The translations under genes and the position numbers were made by a program. Below are positions 41,638-51,554 of a DNA stretch of 59,242 nucleotides, one piece after another; positions within the stretch are counted from its first letter, which is position 1, and each line of letters opens with the position of its first letter. The notes under the pieces were generated by a model. It made no database searches, was not told where the DNA came from, and was given only the letters and a program-made list of their open reading frames with translations. Source of the stretch: Ichthyosporea sp. XGB-2017a (lineage: Eukaryota; Opisthokonta; Ichthyosporea); NCBI GenBank assembly GCA_002811675.1, contig PDIM01010264.1, forward strand, positions 59,430 to 118,671, written 5' to 3'.

Positions 41638-42555
41638 ATGCGTTCGAACGGGGGAATTTTGATGAGTTCTGATTCGCTGTTTAGTTTAGAGTGTGGGGTC
41701 AATGCAGAACAGCAGCAACAGCATGGGGGTCTCACTGAGGCAAATGTGAATAGCGTGTCGCCAGGACATGGATCGGCTGGCATCGGTTCAGGCGAGCAGA
41801 TGTTGGACAAATTGGGAATTGAACAGTATGGAAAATACGAGGGAAAAAGTGACTCTGCTGTCGCGGTTAGCATTTCTGATGTTAATGGGGGGAAATGTGG
41901 GGAGGTAAATGAGAGTACTCACATTACCCTGAACGATAATTCATTGTTTGGAAGTGAAATTTCAGAAGAGGGGACTGACATCGATTTTGATCGCTTGTCT
42001 GTGCGGGAAAAGGTGGCTTTGAGAAGGCGCAAAGTGGCTTATTACAGATCAGGGGCAGGTGGATCTGATAATGAATGTTATCGAAGACGTAGTGAGTCAC
42101 ATTCGGCAGACTTAGCTGAAAGGAGTGACTCGAGGTTGGTTAGACCTCACAGCTCCGCCTCTGATATGTGCTTAAATCTAAGCGAATATAGTGTAGATAA
42201 AGCGAATCTGCTGGACCCAAACTATCAACGAACAGCAAGAAGCACTCACAGTGGAAGCTCCACGTCATCTAGCAAAAGTCAAAGAAGGATGCCCTCACGC
42301 GCTGTACTTAACATTCAGGTGCCTATCAAGAGCGTTACCAATTACACAACTTCACCCCGCTCTGTGGATGCCGAAGCAAATTGCCAGGGCTCTGAGTATA
42401 CCACTACCAGTAACAATTATCATAATCGGCGCCCGATGTCGTATCATCCAAAGGGAATGAATTCTTTCTCGGAAGTTGTCAAATATGTCTCCAACTCGCG
42501 CTTCAGCTCCGATGGCGAATCCTCCGAGGAGTATGAAGACTCTGATGCTGAGTAA
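41638..42555 (+). CDS. uncharacterised Ser-rich protein
   Basis: Intronless, 305 residues, with a clear ATG. It is low in hydrophobic residues and mostly disordered, with Ser at every scale. A conserved-looking charged segment (DIDFDRLSVREKVALRRRKV, residues 114-133) could be a helix. A polar patch holds SGSSTSSSKSQRRMPSRAVL, and the C-terminus is acidic (ESSEEYEDSDAE). There is no signal peptide, membrane segment or known domain. An AATAAA follows at 42734. I do not recognise a family. It may be a phosphorylated scaffold, but that is only a guess from composition. Confidence 0.6.
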   Translation: MRSNGGILMSSDSLFSLECGVNAEQQQQHGGLTEANVNSVSPGHGSAGIGSGEQMLDKLGIEQYGKYEGKSDSAVAVSISDVNGGKCGEVNESTHITLNDNSLFGSEISEEGTDIDFDRLSVREKVALRRRKVAYYRSGAGGSDNECYRRRSESHSADLAERSDSRLVRPHSSASDMCLNLSEYSVDKANLLDPNYQRTARSTHSGSSTSSSKSQRRMPSRAVLNIQVPIKSVTNYTTSPRSVDAEANCQGSEYTTTSNNYHNRRPMSYHPKGMNSFSEVVKYVSNSRFSSDGESSEEYEDSDAE

Positions 42556-43083
42556 AAAGGTGTGTACGAGAGAAAAGGTTTTCTCTTAACTCACCAAATC
42601 TTCTCCCCCTCCTTTTTCGGACTTTCTAACTCGCCTTTAGCACAGCACATTCACAAAATCACATTTCTCCTGCCTTTGTTTCTTTTTGTAACATATTTCT
42701 CAAATTAGAGTTCTTGATTACCGAAACCATCCTAATAAAAAGCATTAGAAGCTACTTGATAAAAATACTACATAGTTCAAAGCAAAAGGAAGCACAAGGG
42801 AGAGAGAGAGATAAAATAAAATGGGAAGAACGAGACGCACCCTTTTGACAATAAAAATCATAATCACTCCAATTTCCAACCTGCCAATTTGAATTTGTGT
42901 GGCCACTGGCCAACCGTCTTTTTTTGTTGGTTTTTTGTGTTTCGTATTTTCAATTTTTATTATTTTTGTCGATTTTTATTTTTTTTATTTTTTGTTTTTT
43001 TGTTATTTTGTGATTTGGTTTTTAGAAGATCTCCAAAAAGGAATAATCTTTGTCTTAATTGGGAAGATAAATTGTTAGGTATT
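42556..43083. other. intergenic region, Ser-rich gene to INO80B
   Basis: 528 bp with a polyadenylation signal for the upstream gene and a strongly T-rich leader (42916-43020) before the INO80B start. An in-frame extension through this leader would encode mostly Phe and is rejected. Confidence 0.6.
42734..42739 (+). terminator. AATAAA polyadenylation signal of the Ser-rich gene
   Basis: AATAAA 179 bases past the stop codon at 42555. Confidence 0.45.
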
Positions 43084-44379
43084 ATGGGAAGGAAATCCCC
43101 GAGGAAGTCCAAAAGGACAGGTACGAAGGAGTCTAACGCTTCTTCGGAGGGTTCTGCTTCAGCAGTGGGGAGGAGGTCAACGTCGAGAAGGGGGGCGAAA
43201 GAGAAATCGGTGAAGTATAATGATGATGCAAATAGCTTGAACTTTTCAGATGAAATTGAAAGTTCGGAAATAGCTTCTGCTGCTGATGAGTCAGACTCTG
43301 TGATGAGTGATTCTAGCTTCAGCAGTGGTATTGCCTCGAAGAGTAGCCGGGGGAGGTCAAGTGGAGCCAAGTCGAAATTGAAATCCTCAAGTAAAAATAT
43401 GGATACGGAGGAGGAAGAGGACGATATAGATATGGAGGAAGAAGAGGAAGAAGAAGAAGAGGAGGAGGAGGAGGAGGAGGATATGGAAGAAGAAGAGGAA
43501 GAAACTGAAGAAGACGAAACAGAGGAAACTGAAGAGTACGATAGTAGCTCAACACTTGACCGATCAAGGTCTTCTAAGGCGAAAAAGGGTTCGTCATCTT
43601 CTCGACGAAAGGGTGATGGGGGAAAGTCAGAGGAGGATAGATGGGTGGAGGCTCTGGAAGCCGGTGAGCTAGATGAAAGGGGCGAATTTAAGACATCAGG
43701 TGGACCCATGACTTCTAGACAGCGACGTATGGCGGGGAAAAGCGTTATGTTCGCAGACGATGAACTGACAGAACTTGATGCTAAGGGAAAGGCTCGAAAG
43801 CGAAATAAGGAGCAAGAAGAAGAAATGGGGGATGACGAGCTCGAAGAACTAGCTTTGAAACGATCAGAAAAGATCAGAAGACGTAAAATTATGAGTGATA
43901 AATTGATTGAAGAAGAAAAGATCCAAACGGTAGAAAAGCTTTTAAGAAAAAAAACATCCTCAAAGCTTCTTAAAGATGAAGAAAAGCAGATCAAAGTATA
44001 TAGAGAAGTTGACGGACCGTGCATCCGGTATGTAAACAACAAGGATGGATTTTTTATTGCGTATGAGAAGGAATTAGACTCCGATGATGAAAGGAAAGCA
44101 AATATAGAGTTTGTCTCATATCTCCAAAACAAGCGTATAGGTTCTGTTCAGTCATCTAAATCGAAAGAGAGCAGTTCCGGTGTGATTGTGGTAAATATGC
44201 CCTCGGTGGAAACTTGCTCTGCGCCGGGCTGCAAGAATGTTCGGTCGTATGTTTGCTCCAAAAATGGAAAGCCCTTGTGCTCAAGCTTAAAGTGCTATAA
44301 GAAGGTTGCAGGCACATCAAGTTCGCCTGCCAAAGCAGCGATATCTCACCAAAAACAAGCAAAACGAAGGAGGGCTTAG
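43084..44379 (+). CDS. INO80B: INO80 complex subunit B (IES2/PAPA-1 with HIT zinc finger)
   Basis: 431 residues from MGRKSPRKSKRTG; a longer in-frame start would add a Phe-rich leader and is not credible. The first half is Ser-rich, then an extreme acidic run (over 40 Glu/Asp, about residues 108-155). The IES2 domain (PAPA-1-like conserved region, about 215-300) includes MTSRQRRMAGKSVMFADDEL and ALKRSEKIRRRKIMSDKLIE. The C-terminus has a HIT-type zinc finger, CSAPGCKNVRSYVCSKNGKP followed by LCSSLKCYKK. This pairing is diagnostic for INO80B/Ies2, which activates the INO80 nucleosome-remodelling ATPase. AATAAA follows at 44522. The PLC gene is convergent. Confidence 0.9.
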   Translation: MGRKSPRKSKRTGTKESNASSEGSASAVGRRSTSRRGAKEKSVKYNDDANSLNFSDEIESSEIASAADESDSVMSDSSFSSGIASKSSRGRSSGAKSKLKSSSKNMDTEEEEDDIDMEEEEEEEEEEEEEEEDMEEEEEETEEDETEETEEYDSSSTLDRSRSSKAKKGSSSSRRKGDGGKSEEDRWVEALEAGELDERGEFKTSGGPMTSRQRRMAGKSVMFADDELTELDAKGKARKRNKEQEEEMGDDELEELALKRSEKIRRRKIMSDKLIEEEKIQTVEKLLRKKTSSKLLKDEEKQIKVYREVDGPCIRYVNNKDGFFIAYEKELDSDDERKANIEFVSYLQNKRIGSVQSSKSKESSSGVIVVNMPSVETCSAPGCKNVRSYVCSKNGKPLCSSLKCYKKVAGTSSSPAKAAISHQKQAKRRRA

Positions 44380-44521
44380 GTCCCGAACTTTGTTTGTTTG
44401 AAAGCTGGCATTGACTTCACATCCTTTACTCACCGCATACATTTAATTCCACATTAATTCCTTAAAACCTGTCCACCACAAAAAAAAGAGAGAACGAGAA
44501 AAGGTCAACAAGCTGCCGAAT

Positions 44522-44527
44522 AATAAA
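44522..44527 (+). terminator. AATAAA polyadenylation signal of INO80B
   Basis: AATAAA 143 bases after the INO80B stop and 42 bases before the convergent PLC stop. Confidence 0.5.
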
Positions 44528-44568
44528 GTTTGTCTTGTCAAATACAAAGGAACGAAAGTTCTAGTTTA

Positions 44569-47500
44569 TTAATTGCCTTGCTCTTCTCCAGGAAAGCAAA
44601 GGGCTTTCACTATGCCACTATGCTGATGAGCATCGCCCTTTAACTTCTGGGGCTTCATCAGAAGGTCTAACAAGTCAACATGCTTTTCTGGTACAACTTC
44701 TTCCAGTTTTACATGCACAAAGATTGTACGCAGAGGGATTTGCTCATTGAATGCAGTGCGCAATGGAACATGCCTGTAGCCTTGGGATATCGCTTCTACC
44801 GGCATAGTGAACTGTCCAAGTAAATTGCCATTATCGTTTAAAACTGCGAAACGAATCATCGCATTTTCAACGAGAAGCACTTGGGTAGTAAACACTTCAT
44901 GCCATTCTGGATCAACACTGTTATTATGTACAGTTTTTGTCCTGAATTTGCGCGAATCCGCAGGAAGTCCAAATATTTCAATTTCAACGTGTGGACTACA
45001 TTTACCCAAGGAAAGTTGCTGTCCCGAAATCACGGTCAATGTAAGTTTATATGGCTCTACTAACTCAATCGGCTCCGTAATATTTGGGTCAAATTTCATT
45101 TGTCTGCGCATCACAGATGGTTTCAGAACATATCCACATTTTCCATTTTGTTCAAATTTCGCATAATTCAACTGCATCGGGATATCAGGCGTCTGAAAAT
45201 TCAAAGTTGCCATCTGTATCCCATGGTTCCAGCACATTTGAGGATTGAAATTGGATGATTCGATTCTCTTTCCATTTGGAAAAACTCTCAAAATTTGTGT
45301 TTTGCAAAAATTTACAATTTGTGTGGCGTCCTTCTTCATATACTTTTCTACCCGGCCTTCGGAGAATGAGCACATCTCACAACAGCGCTTGCGCATGGCA
45401 TGGTATTCGAAATTTTGAAATGGTACAGAGTGACAATAATTTACCAAATCTGACAACTCTTGAGCAATGTTTTTACCAGATTTACTATGCTCTACCTTTT
45501 GGAATTGGTCCCAGTCAAATTCATTCACCTCAGTGGGCTGCGACTCTGCAGTAAAGTCAAAGAACTTTGTTCTTGAAGATAAAAAGTGGGGATTTCGCCC
45601 TCTGAAAGACCCTCGCCGAAGCTGCGTATTAATTTCATCCCGCTTCATAGTAGGTCGACGGCTTTGCTTTATAACAGGGTTGCAAGCATGTCGGACTTCA
45701 TCGGCGTCCATTGTGTATCGCTTTTTTAAGGATGTAGCTCTTATGCGATCTATTTGGTCACTAGGGGTCCTGGACGCCACCGCATTTCCATGTGGTTTGT
45801 CTTCATCAAGTGATTCACATGTACCTGTCTCGGACGCTGTTGACATCCCACTCGGTGTATGGATAGCTTTTCTTAAGGAATAGTCATTTGAACTCGGTGA
45901 GCTGACAGCAAATGCGACCTCACGCCCTTTTGAATCGGCACTTGTAGGGGATGTGTTTTTGTCTGTTGAATTGCGACGGGGGGACTGTTCAAGGGTTGTC
46001 ATCGAGGACACTCGTCTTTCTCCCTCCTCAATAGTCGACACTCTTGGTGACATACTTAATGAGGGCTCAGATGAAAATAAGTTACCATCTTGGCTAAGTG
46101 ACACTGATGACCTTTTCCCAAGGCCCTGGTCTATATCCCTTTTCTTATTCTTGATGATAATTCTGTATCTCAATTCCTCTGGCGAAGGAAGATTAATCGG
46201 ATGCTCCTCCGAAAAGAGAAATTCCGTCACCAGCATTTCTCCGAATTCCTTTTTGCATATATCTGCCATTCTTATTTGTTGCGCAATTGAGCAATGGTTC
46301 TCAAAGGACAATATAACAGGATAAGGAGAAGTTACAAATGAGTATTTTGCAACAGCAATGATAACATCTGCAAACTTGATTTTCGTTGTGAGAGTGTGAC
46401 CATGGTAAATAATTGGCTCTCCGTCATCTCCATCCCAGCAGTCAAGCTCAACACACCGACATCCGTCCAGCAGTATTTTTATGTACATTTCCACTGATGA
46501 TTCCCCTCTTAGCTGATGTCCGGTGAGGTACGTATTGTGTGAAGAATTGATGTAATAGTTTGACAATGGAAGATCCATCGGCTGAAACTCTGCTAAATAG
46601 TCATAATTGTAAATATGATTGTCTACAGAAAGAAGAAACTCTTTAAAACCTTTCAAAGATAGATATCCCTCATTCACCAATTTTGGTTCTCTCTCAAATG
46701 TCTGTATGATATCTTTGCATAGGGCCTCAGTAACATTTTGTATTTTTTGTTGCTGGCGCAGAAAAGTTCGTAGAATTGGAATAGACATAAAGCAATTCTT
46801 TCCACCAGCAATTTTCGCAAAGAGCTCTGAAATATCTTTCCTTGGATTAACTTCATAATAAAGCTTACAAAAGTTTTTAAAATCGAAAATGTTCCTTCCC
46901 ATTAACTTTTTCGACGTATCAACGCCAACTGACCGCAAAAATACTTTGATATCCGGTTTCTTTTCTTTCCCCAACAAATCCAAGACATTTTTAATGTAAA
47001 TCTTGTCATCTTTCCCCTTCTTGCACATTTTCAGGTATTGTTTTCTCAGCCAAAGACTGCTTGTGTCATGAGTGGATCTTTCTTGAGCAGCAGACAGAAG
47101 GACGTACAAACCTTGAACCCACTGATTGCACACTTCACTGGACGGGGCAATAAGATTAATAAATTGCGTATCAAGAGCGTGTTTGCCATGCACAATTGTA
47201 ATTGACAATTCCGGTGAGAAATCTACATTAAACTTCTTATACTTTTTTAAATGCTTTGCGGATGGCAATTGATTGAATCGCAATTCTTTTAAGTCCACCA
47301 CTTCCAAAGAGCCGTCAATGGTGCTACTTTCAAATAGCATGTGTTTTTTCGTCCACGTAATTATATGATTAAACTTGTCAAGCTTCAGCATATACATTTG
47401 CCCATTGCTTTTTGATTCGTTCCACATAAAAAAAACGGCCCCATTGTGCATTGATTCTATACTTTTGGATATCTTTTCCATTAGTAAAGGATTGACATCA

Positions 47501-48075
47501 GGGTCAATAAGGTCATTTTTTTCAATATCAACAAGATATGAGTAAGTAGCACTATTTCTTTTGCATACACAGCTATAAGAACCCTGAATTTGCTGTTGAG
47601 TACTGGATGCTGCCCCTGCTGAGCTTGGCACATCTTCTACAACCCCGTTGCACACACCACAGAGAGTTGGTTGCTGGTCATCGTTATTAAATATGTTAAA
47701 CAGAGAGAATCTTCTAGACGAGGCACTAGATGCTTCGGAAGAGCAGCGTCTAGAGCTCGCATCTGATGGCGCAAGAGAGTTTTTCCTATGCTCTTTGCTA
47801 CCCCTTCTGTCTGAATACAACGTGTTGGAAACTCTTCTTTTCCCAAGCAACCCCAAAGGTGACAACTCATTACGTGCCTCATCTTTTGCTTCCAACAACA
47901 CATAACCGTTATTGCATACAAAGCACTTGTTCTGATCCGTTAAATGCTCGCACAATTTCTGCCCATTACTATCTTCCACTTGCTCTTCTGCAATCTCTTC
48001 CACACCCTTGCTATCCCCCCCATTCTCTGGTCCCAATGGCCCAACATCACAGCTGGCCCTTGCTGATGTAGTCAT
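44569..48075 (-). CDS. phosphoinositide-specific phospholipase C
   Basis: Intronless, 1168 residues. It hydrolyses PIP2 to IP3 and diacylglycerol at the plasma membrane. Domains in order: a Ser-rich N-terminus with paired cysteines (CEHLTDQNKCFVC, LCGVCNGV, CVCKR) that may bind metal; PH (205-335); EF-hand-like helices (340-495); X box with catalytic histidines in SSHNTYLTGHQL (about 513) and IIYHGHTLTTK (about 559); a long Ser-rich linker (650-870); Y box (PFQNFEYHAMRKRCCEMCSF to CGYVLKPSVMR); and C2 (1020-1140, LTLTVISGQQLSLG). The order is that of PLC delta/eta. The X-Y linker is long and basic, a region that autoinhibits these enzymes. The Cys-rich N-terminus is not typical of PLC. Confidence 0.95.
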   Translation of the reverse strand: MTTSARASCDVGPLGPENGGDSKGVEEIAEEQVEDSNGQKLCEHLTDQNKCFVCNNGYVLLEAKDEARNELSPLGLLGKRRVSNTLYSDRRGSKEHRKNSLAPSDASSRRCSSEASSASSRRFSLFNIFNNDDQQPTLCGVCNGVVEDVPSSAGAASSTQQQIQGSYSCVCKRNSATYSYLVDIEKNDLIDPDVNPLLMEKISKSIESMHNGAVFFMWNESKSNGQMYMLKLDKFNHIITWTKKHMLFESSTIDGSLEVVDLKELRFNQLPSAKHLKKYKKFNVDFSPELSITIVHGKHALDTQFINLIAPSSEVCNQWVQGLYVLLSAAQERSTHDTSSLWLRKQYLKMCKKGKDDKIYIKNVLDLLGKEKKPDIKVFLRSVGVDTSKKLMGRNIFDFKNFCKLYYEVNPRKDISELFAKIAGGKNCFMSIPILRTFLRQQQKIQNVTEALCKDIIQTFEREPKLVNEGYLSLKGFKEFLLSVDNHIYNYDYLAEFQPMDLPLSNYYINSSHNTYLTGHQLRGESSVEMYIKILLDGCRCVELDCWDGDDGEPIIYHGHTLTTKIKFADVIIAVAKYSFVTSPYPVILSFENHCSIAQQIRMADICKKEFGEMLVTEFLFSEEHPINLPSPEELRYRIIIKNKKRDIDQGLGKRSSVSLSQDGNLFSSEPSLSMSPRVSTIEEGERRVSSMTTLEQSPRRNSTDKNTSPTSADSKGREVAFAVSSPSSNDYSLRKAIHTPSGMSTASETGTCESLDEDKPHGNAVASRTPSDQIDRIRATSLKKRYTMDADEVRHACNPVIKQSRRPTMKRDEINTQLRRGSFRGRNPHFLSSRTKFFDFTAESQPTEVNEFDWDQFQKVEHSKSGKNIAQELSDLVNYCHSVPFQNFEYHAMRKRCCEMCSFSEGRVEKYMKKDATQIVNFCKTQILRVFPNGKRIESSNFNPQMCWNHGIQMATLNFQTPDIPMQLNYAKFEQNGKCGYVLKPSVMRRQMKFDPNITEPIELVEPYKLTLTVISGQQLSLGKCSPHVEIEIFGLPADSRKFRTKTVHNNSVDPEWHEVFTTQVLLVENAMIRFAVLNDNGNLLGQFTMPVEAISQGYRHVPLRTAFNEQIPLRTIFVHVKLEEVVPEKHVDLLDLLMKPQKLKGDAHQHSGIVKALCFPGEEQGN

Positions 48076-48505
48076 ACTTCTTAATAAAGAAACAAGTCCT
48101 GGTGTTCATGCGTGGTTGGATGTCTTCGTATCGGTATATTATTATAGATCTCCCCTTTCACAAATGTGTCGCGAGGGGATATTTCATCCTTTCCAACAGC
48201 TCAACTCAAATCAACAATGTCAGAACCTCCCCTCCTCCCAAATTAATTAACTTTGACAAGAAAAATTGAAGTGGCCACAGCTGGTCTAACAATTAAAAAT
48301 TAAAAAATGTACCAAGTTTTTCATACAAAATAACAATTTGCAATTTTTCGACATTTTCCCTCGCGGTCGACCAATTTGCGTATTATTTTTATTTTGATTT
48401 GTTTTGCTTTTGTCTTCTTTTCTTTGCTTCTTTTTTTTTTCGCCCTTCTCTGTACAGGTGCCCAGGCCCCAGGGTTGGTACCACTAGATACGACCTCATT
48501 CCTGC
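48076..48505. other. intergenic, PLC promoter and F-box 3' region
   Basis: 430 bp between two minus-strand genes. AT-rich, with no gene, RNA or repeat that I can support. Confidence 0.5.
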
Positions 48506-50035
48506 TCATTGTATCAGTACAAAATAGTCAAAGTCTATTCCAAAATCAATGTCGTTTGTGACTCCAACAACCTCCCGAAGAAAACGCACTGCGTCGGCAT
48601 TTTCAAATTCTTCTACTTGGAGAAGCAGCTTTTGAAAAAAGTGACCTACCCATTCGTAGTGGAATTTGATATAGCGATGCTCCACTGTAAGACTTCTCTC
48701 TTTCAGCATTTCAGAGGATATCTGAAGATTCTTTCCTTTATAAATCTCAAACAACTGCCTTAAATCTTGCCAGTAACGAGCTATAATATGCCCTCGATTA
48801 GAAATGACTTCTTGCTTATCAAAAGCATTGTCTACAATCCCCATCTGACAATGCAAAAACCCAGACACAGCCACATCGTGCCAATTTCTTCCTTCGCTTG
48901 CTTTGATATGGTCCACGCACGCCTCCCACAGCTCGTACACCTTGGGTCGCACTTGATTCAAAATATACTCATCCCATATATTCAACAAGAAAAGAAAGCT
49001 ACTATAGGCCGCCGTCTTTAGATCAAAATGTGTACAGAACACTTGGAAACTCTCGATATTAGAACTAGTTTTAAAGAAGCCCTGCAAACATGGTTGACCC
49101 TCATTTCGGAATGCGAGTTTATAGGGTGAGAAGCATGATGCGAGCTCGGCCTTTCCTTGGGGAAGATACCGAATCCCGTCTGATAGGTCCAGCAGTGTAA
49201 GCGGGCCCTGCTCTTCATCCGGCTGAGCAACACCTATTCCTGCACTAAGGGTCATAGCGAGGAACAAGGGCGAACCAGTCCTGCACCAACTTGCCCCCAC
49301 CGCTCGAAGAAAGAAGTCTTTGAACGAGCAGGATCTCATAAAGTGACCCTGTGTTCTTAATAGATTCTCTAAAATACCAATGTTGCTTAATTCGTAAGGA
49401 GAAAGCATTTCTACTAGCGAACAAATATACTCCTCTTCCATCCCACTATAGGCTATATTTCCCTGCCTCGCAGATTCTACAATGCAGTCCATAAGCCACG
49501 CCATCTTCTGCACATCCCTACTTCGAACTAGCGATCCTAGTAGTTGATAGTACTTCTCCTCACTATTGAAATCCTTGAACATGTGACTTGCGTAAAAACA
49601 TGACCTGTACAAGGCGATATAATATTCTTTACGCCGGGTAAGGCGGCCAAATCGTTTACACACACGGCTAGAAGCACTTGACCCAGTTCGCAGAGCATGT
49701 AAAGTCAAGATATTAGCAAGAATTTCGTCTGGAAGATTTTTCATTACGTGTAAGCATGGATCACCCTGATTCCATTGATTACCGCACGCGCATTCTTCCG
49801 CGGCTCCTAGATCAATGTCAGTTCTCTTATCTCTTTTGAAAACATCCACACCTCGATGAAATAACCCATAATCATCAATCATATCGATATTTACCTCACA
49901 ACGAGGTCTTTTCTTACCCAACAATGTCAGCGGCCTATTCATATTATTTCCAGCACTTTCGTCATTTACATCCATTAATTCACTTCCACCCATGACCCCC
50001 ATCATGGAATCATTTCCATTGCCAGTCTTTGTCAT
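48506..50035 (-). CDS. F-box protein of unknown specificity
   Basis: Intronless, 509 residues. An F-box lies near 100-135 (NLPDEILANILTLHALRTG, then SSRVCKRFGRLTRRKEYY), so it should recruit substrates to an SCF ubiquitin ligase through SKP1. The N-terminal 90 residues include a basic patch (LLGKKRPRCEVN) that may be nuclear. The large C-terminal part is helical (CSLVEMLSPYELSNIGILEN, FLHCQMGIVDNAFDKQEV) without WD, LRR or Kelch repeats. No known substrate family is recognised. Coding quality is uniform. It is followed head-to-tail by PLC on the same strand, 430 bp away. Confidence 0.8.
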   Translation of the reverse strand: MTKTGNGNDSMMGVMGGSELMDVNDESAGNNMNRPLTLLGKKRPRCEVNIDMIDDYGLFHRGVDVFKRDKRTDIDLGAAEECACGNQWNQGDPCLHVMKNLPDEILANILTLHALRTGSSASSRVCKRFGRLTRRKEYYIALYRSCFYASHMFKDFNSEEKYYQLLGSLVRSRDVQKMAWLMDCIVESARQGNIAYSGMEEEYICSLVEMLSPYELSNIGILENLLRTQGHFMRSCSFKDFFLRAVGASWCRTGSPLFLAMTLSAGIGVAQPDEEQGPLTLLDLSDGIRYLPQGKAELASCFSPYKLAFRNEGQPCLQGFFKTSSNIESFQVFCTHFDLKTAAYSSFLFLLNIWDEYILNQVRPKVYELWEACVDHIKASEGRNWHDVAVSGFLHCQMGIVDNAFDKQEVISNRGHIIARYWQDLRQLFEIYKGKNLQISSEMLKERSLTVEHRYIKFHYEWVGHFFQKLLLQVEEFENADAVRFLREVVGVTNDIDFGIDFDYFVLIQ

Positions 50036-50833
50036 CTTTTCCTAAATCAATGTACAGATAGGGACTTAGTGACCCTCCAATTTGTGCAAACTGGTATATG
50101 TTTGTTGTTAACTTGGAATCACAAGGAATGGCCATACACAGAAATCCTTTAATCCACTGTGATCCCTCTTAGAGCACAAAAGAGAACGAAAGAGATGCAC
50201 AGACGTGCCGGTCCTCTCAAACACACCTCACAAAAAGAAAGAAAGGAAGAATGAAAATAATAAAATAAAAATAAATGGACTTCTGGACCAAAATAAAAAT
50301 GAGTAGGAAAAAAGTGAAAAAATTACTCCGTTGTGTTCTGCACAAAACAAATAATGGGTCCCATACAAATCCCCATACAAAAGTCTTAACTATGGGATCC
50401 TCCATACACTGATTACGCGTCATTTTCCAGGCCCAGTGCCTCCACCAGACAGAGCTTCGACTAATTTTATGCCCTTTGTCGCACTAGTCTCCACAACGCC
50501 CTCGCCCTCGAGTTTCGTCTTGTAAAAGATACAGGCGCGCTCTGTACAACCACATGCAACTGGAGTGTTCACACTTCACATCCTTTGGAAGAAGAAGCCG
50601 GGAGGAGCCCCGAAGTCAGTAGTAAACATGTACTTTTAAGTCTGGCTCTTTTTTGGCCCTTATGGAAGTTTTGCTCATTTTTTTGACTGAAGACAGCTTA
50701 GTACCCAATTATGCCTGTTGTCTAGCATCTCCCCATGTAAAGCATTTCAAAGTTGTTGAACATTGGCGAGAGGATGTCACTTAATGCAAAGTGAGAAAAG
50801 TGTGTCTTCCAAGTATTACCTGTCTACCACGCC

Positions 50834-51070
50834 TCAAAAAAAGACAATAGTCTGAGTAGGTGAAAAAGACTTTTGGGCATACAATACAGCTCTAATTTCA
50901 TTATCTGTATCTTTGATAAACTCGGGAAATTGTCTTCTTTTACAGGAAATTCCAAGATATTCTAACTTGAGAGGCCCCAAACATTCGGCGAAGAAGGGGA
51001 ACCTTTGAGGAAGAACATGCATATGTCTTCTGCTACCTTCAAACCCAAAATATTTTGTTCTCAACGTCAC
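50834..51070 (-). pseudogene. orphan coding-like fragment
   Basis: A stop-bounded frame of about 76 codons with coding-like composition (RRHMHVLPQRFPFFAECLGP, LEYLGISCKRRQFPEFI). It has no ATG; the frame opens with a GTG directly after a TGA. An acceptor-like AG lies just upstream, so it could be a last exon, but no partner exon was found. I do not recognise a family. It may be a gene remnant. Confidence 0.25.
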
Positions 51071-51160
51071 TCAGTGTCTCAAATTCAGCTATGCTGACTA
51101 TGCAAACCTAGCTATGGTGAAAATACAAATCTTTTGCTCATGGCCTGTCGAAATAACCGC

Positions 51161-51214
51161 ATACAAATAAGGTAAAACCGCGACTCGCGGTGATCTTTAC
51201 CATTTTATTTGTAT
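51161..51214. repeat. nested inverted repeat
   Basis: The outer arms ATACAAATAA (51161-51170) and TTATTTGTAT (51205-51214) are perfect complements. Inside, GGTAAA (51171-51176) faces TTTACC (51196-51201), and CCGCG-ACT-CGCGG (51178-51190) forms a 5-bp inner hairpin. The repeat lies about 340 bp upstream of the ATG at 51555. Confidence 0.8.
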
Positions 51215-51404
51215 TGGATATAAAATGAATATAAAATTGAACTATACAGTATATATATAGTAATTCTTCCATGTGTTGACGTGTGAATTTCCTCCAAGCG
51301 AGTTTGTTGCTAGGGATACAAGGCCCTAAGTGGGAAAGGAATGTGTTGACGTCTATTGAAGTGCATAATTATGGAAAGTTACACTTGTCTTGTTACGTCT
51401 TCTG

Positions 51405-51412
51405 TATATAAG
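51405..51412 (+). promoter_or_regulatory. TATA box of the membrane-anchored protein gene
   Basis: TATATAAG about 143 bases before the start codon at 51555. It is a strong consensus match and the clearest core promoter in the window. Confidence 0.6.
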
Positions 51413-51554
51413 GAGTGGTCATTTGTTCTGATTCTCAAGGCTGTGAAAAGTTTATTTGCGACTGGGATTACTTGAATGAATCAAGGTTTTTGTTTAATAA
51501 CCCGGAAATTTATATTCGTGGAATTTTTTAGTTTTGTTTGTTTGGATTTGATTT

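Larger units (their letters stand above)
50036..51554. other. 1.5-kb intergenic region before the membrane-anchored protein gene
   Basis: It contains the F-box promoter, a 75-codon minus-strand frame without ATG (50834-51070), a nested inverted repeat (51161-51214) and a TATA box (51405-51412). No gene is supported. A leader of about 140 bp precedes the ATG at 51555. Confidence 0.5.

Noticed and set aside
42889..43083. Longer start for INO80B
   Set aside because: The added 65 residues come from a T-rich leader and are mostly Phe; the ATG at 43084 begins the conserved-type basic N-terminus.
42960..44132. Long minus-strand frame of 390 codons, rich in Ser and Phe
   Set aside because: It is the antisense of the INO80B gene; its Ser runs mirror the acidic Glu codons of the plus strand. 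No motif.
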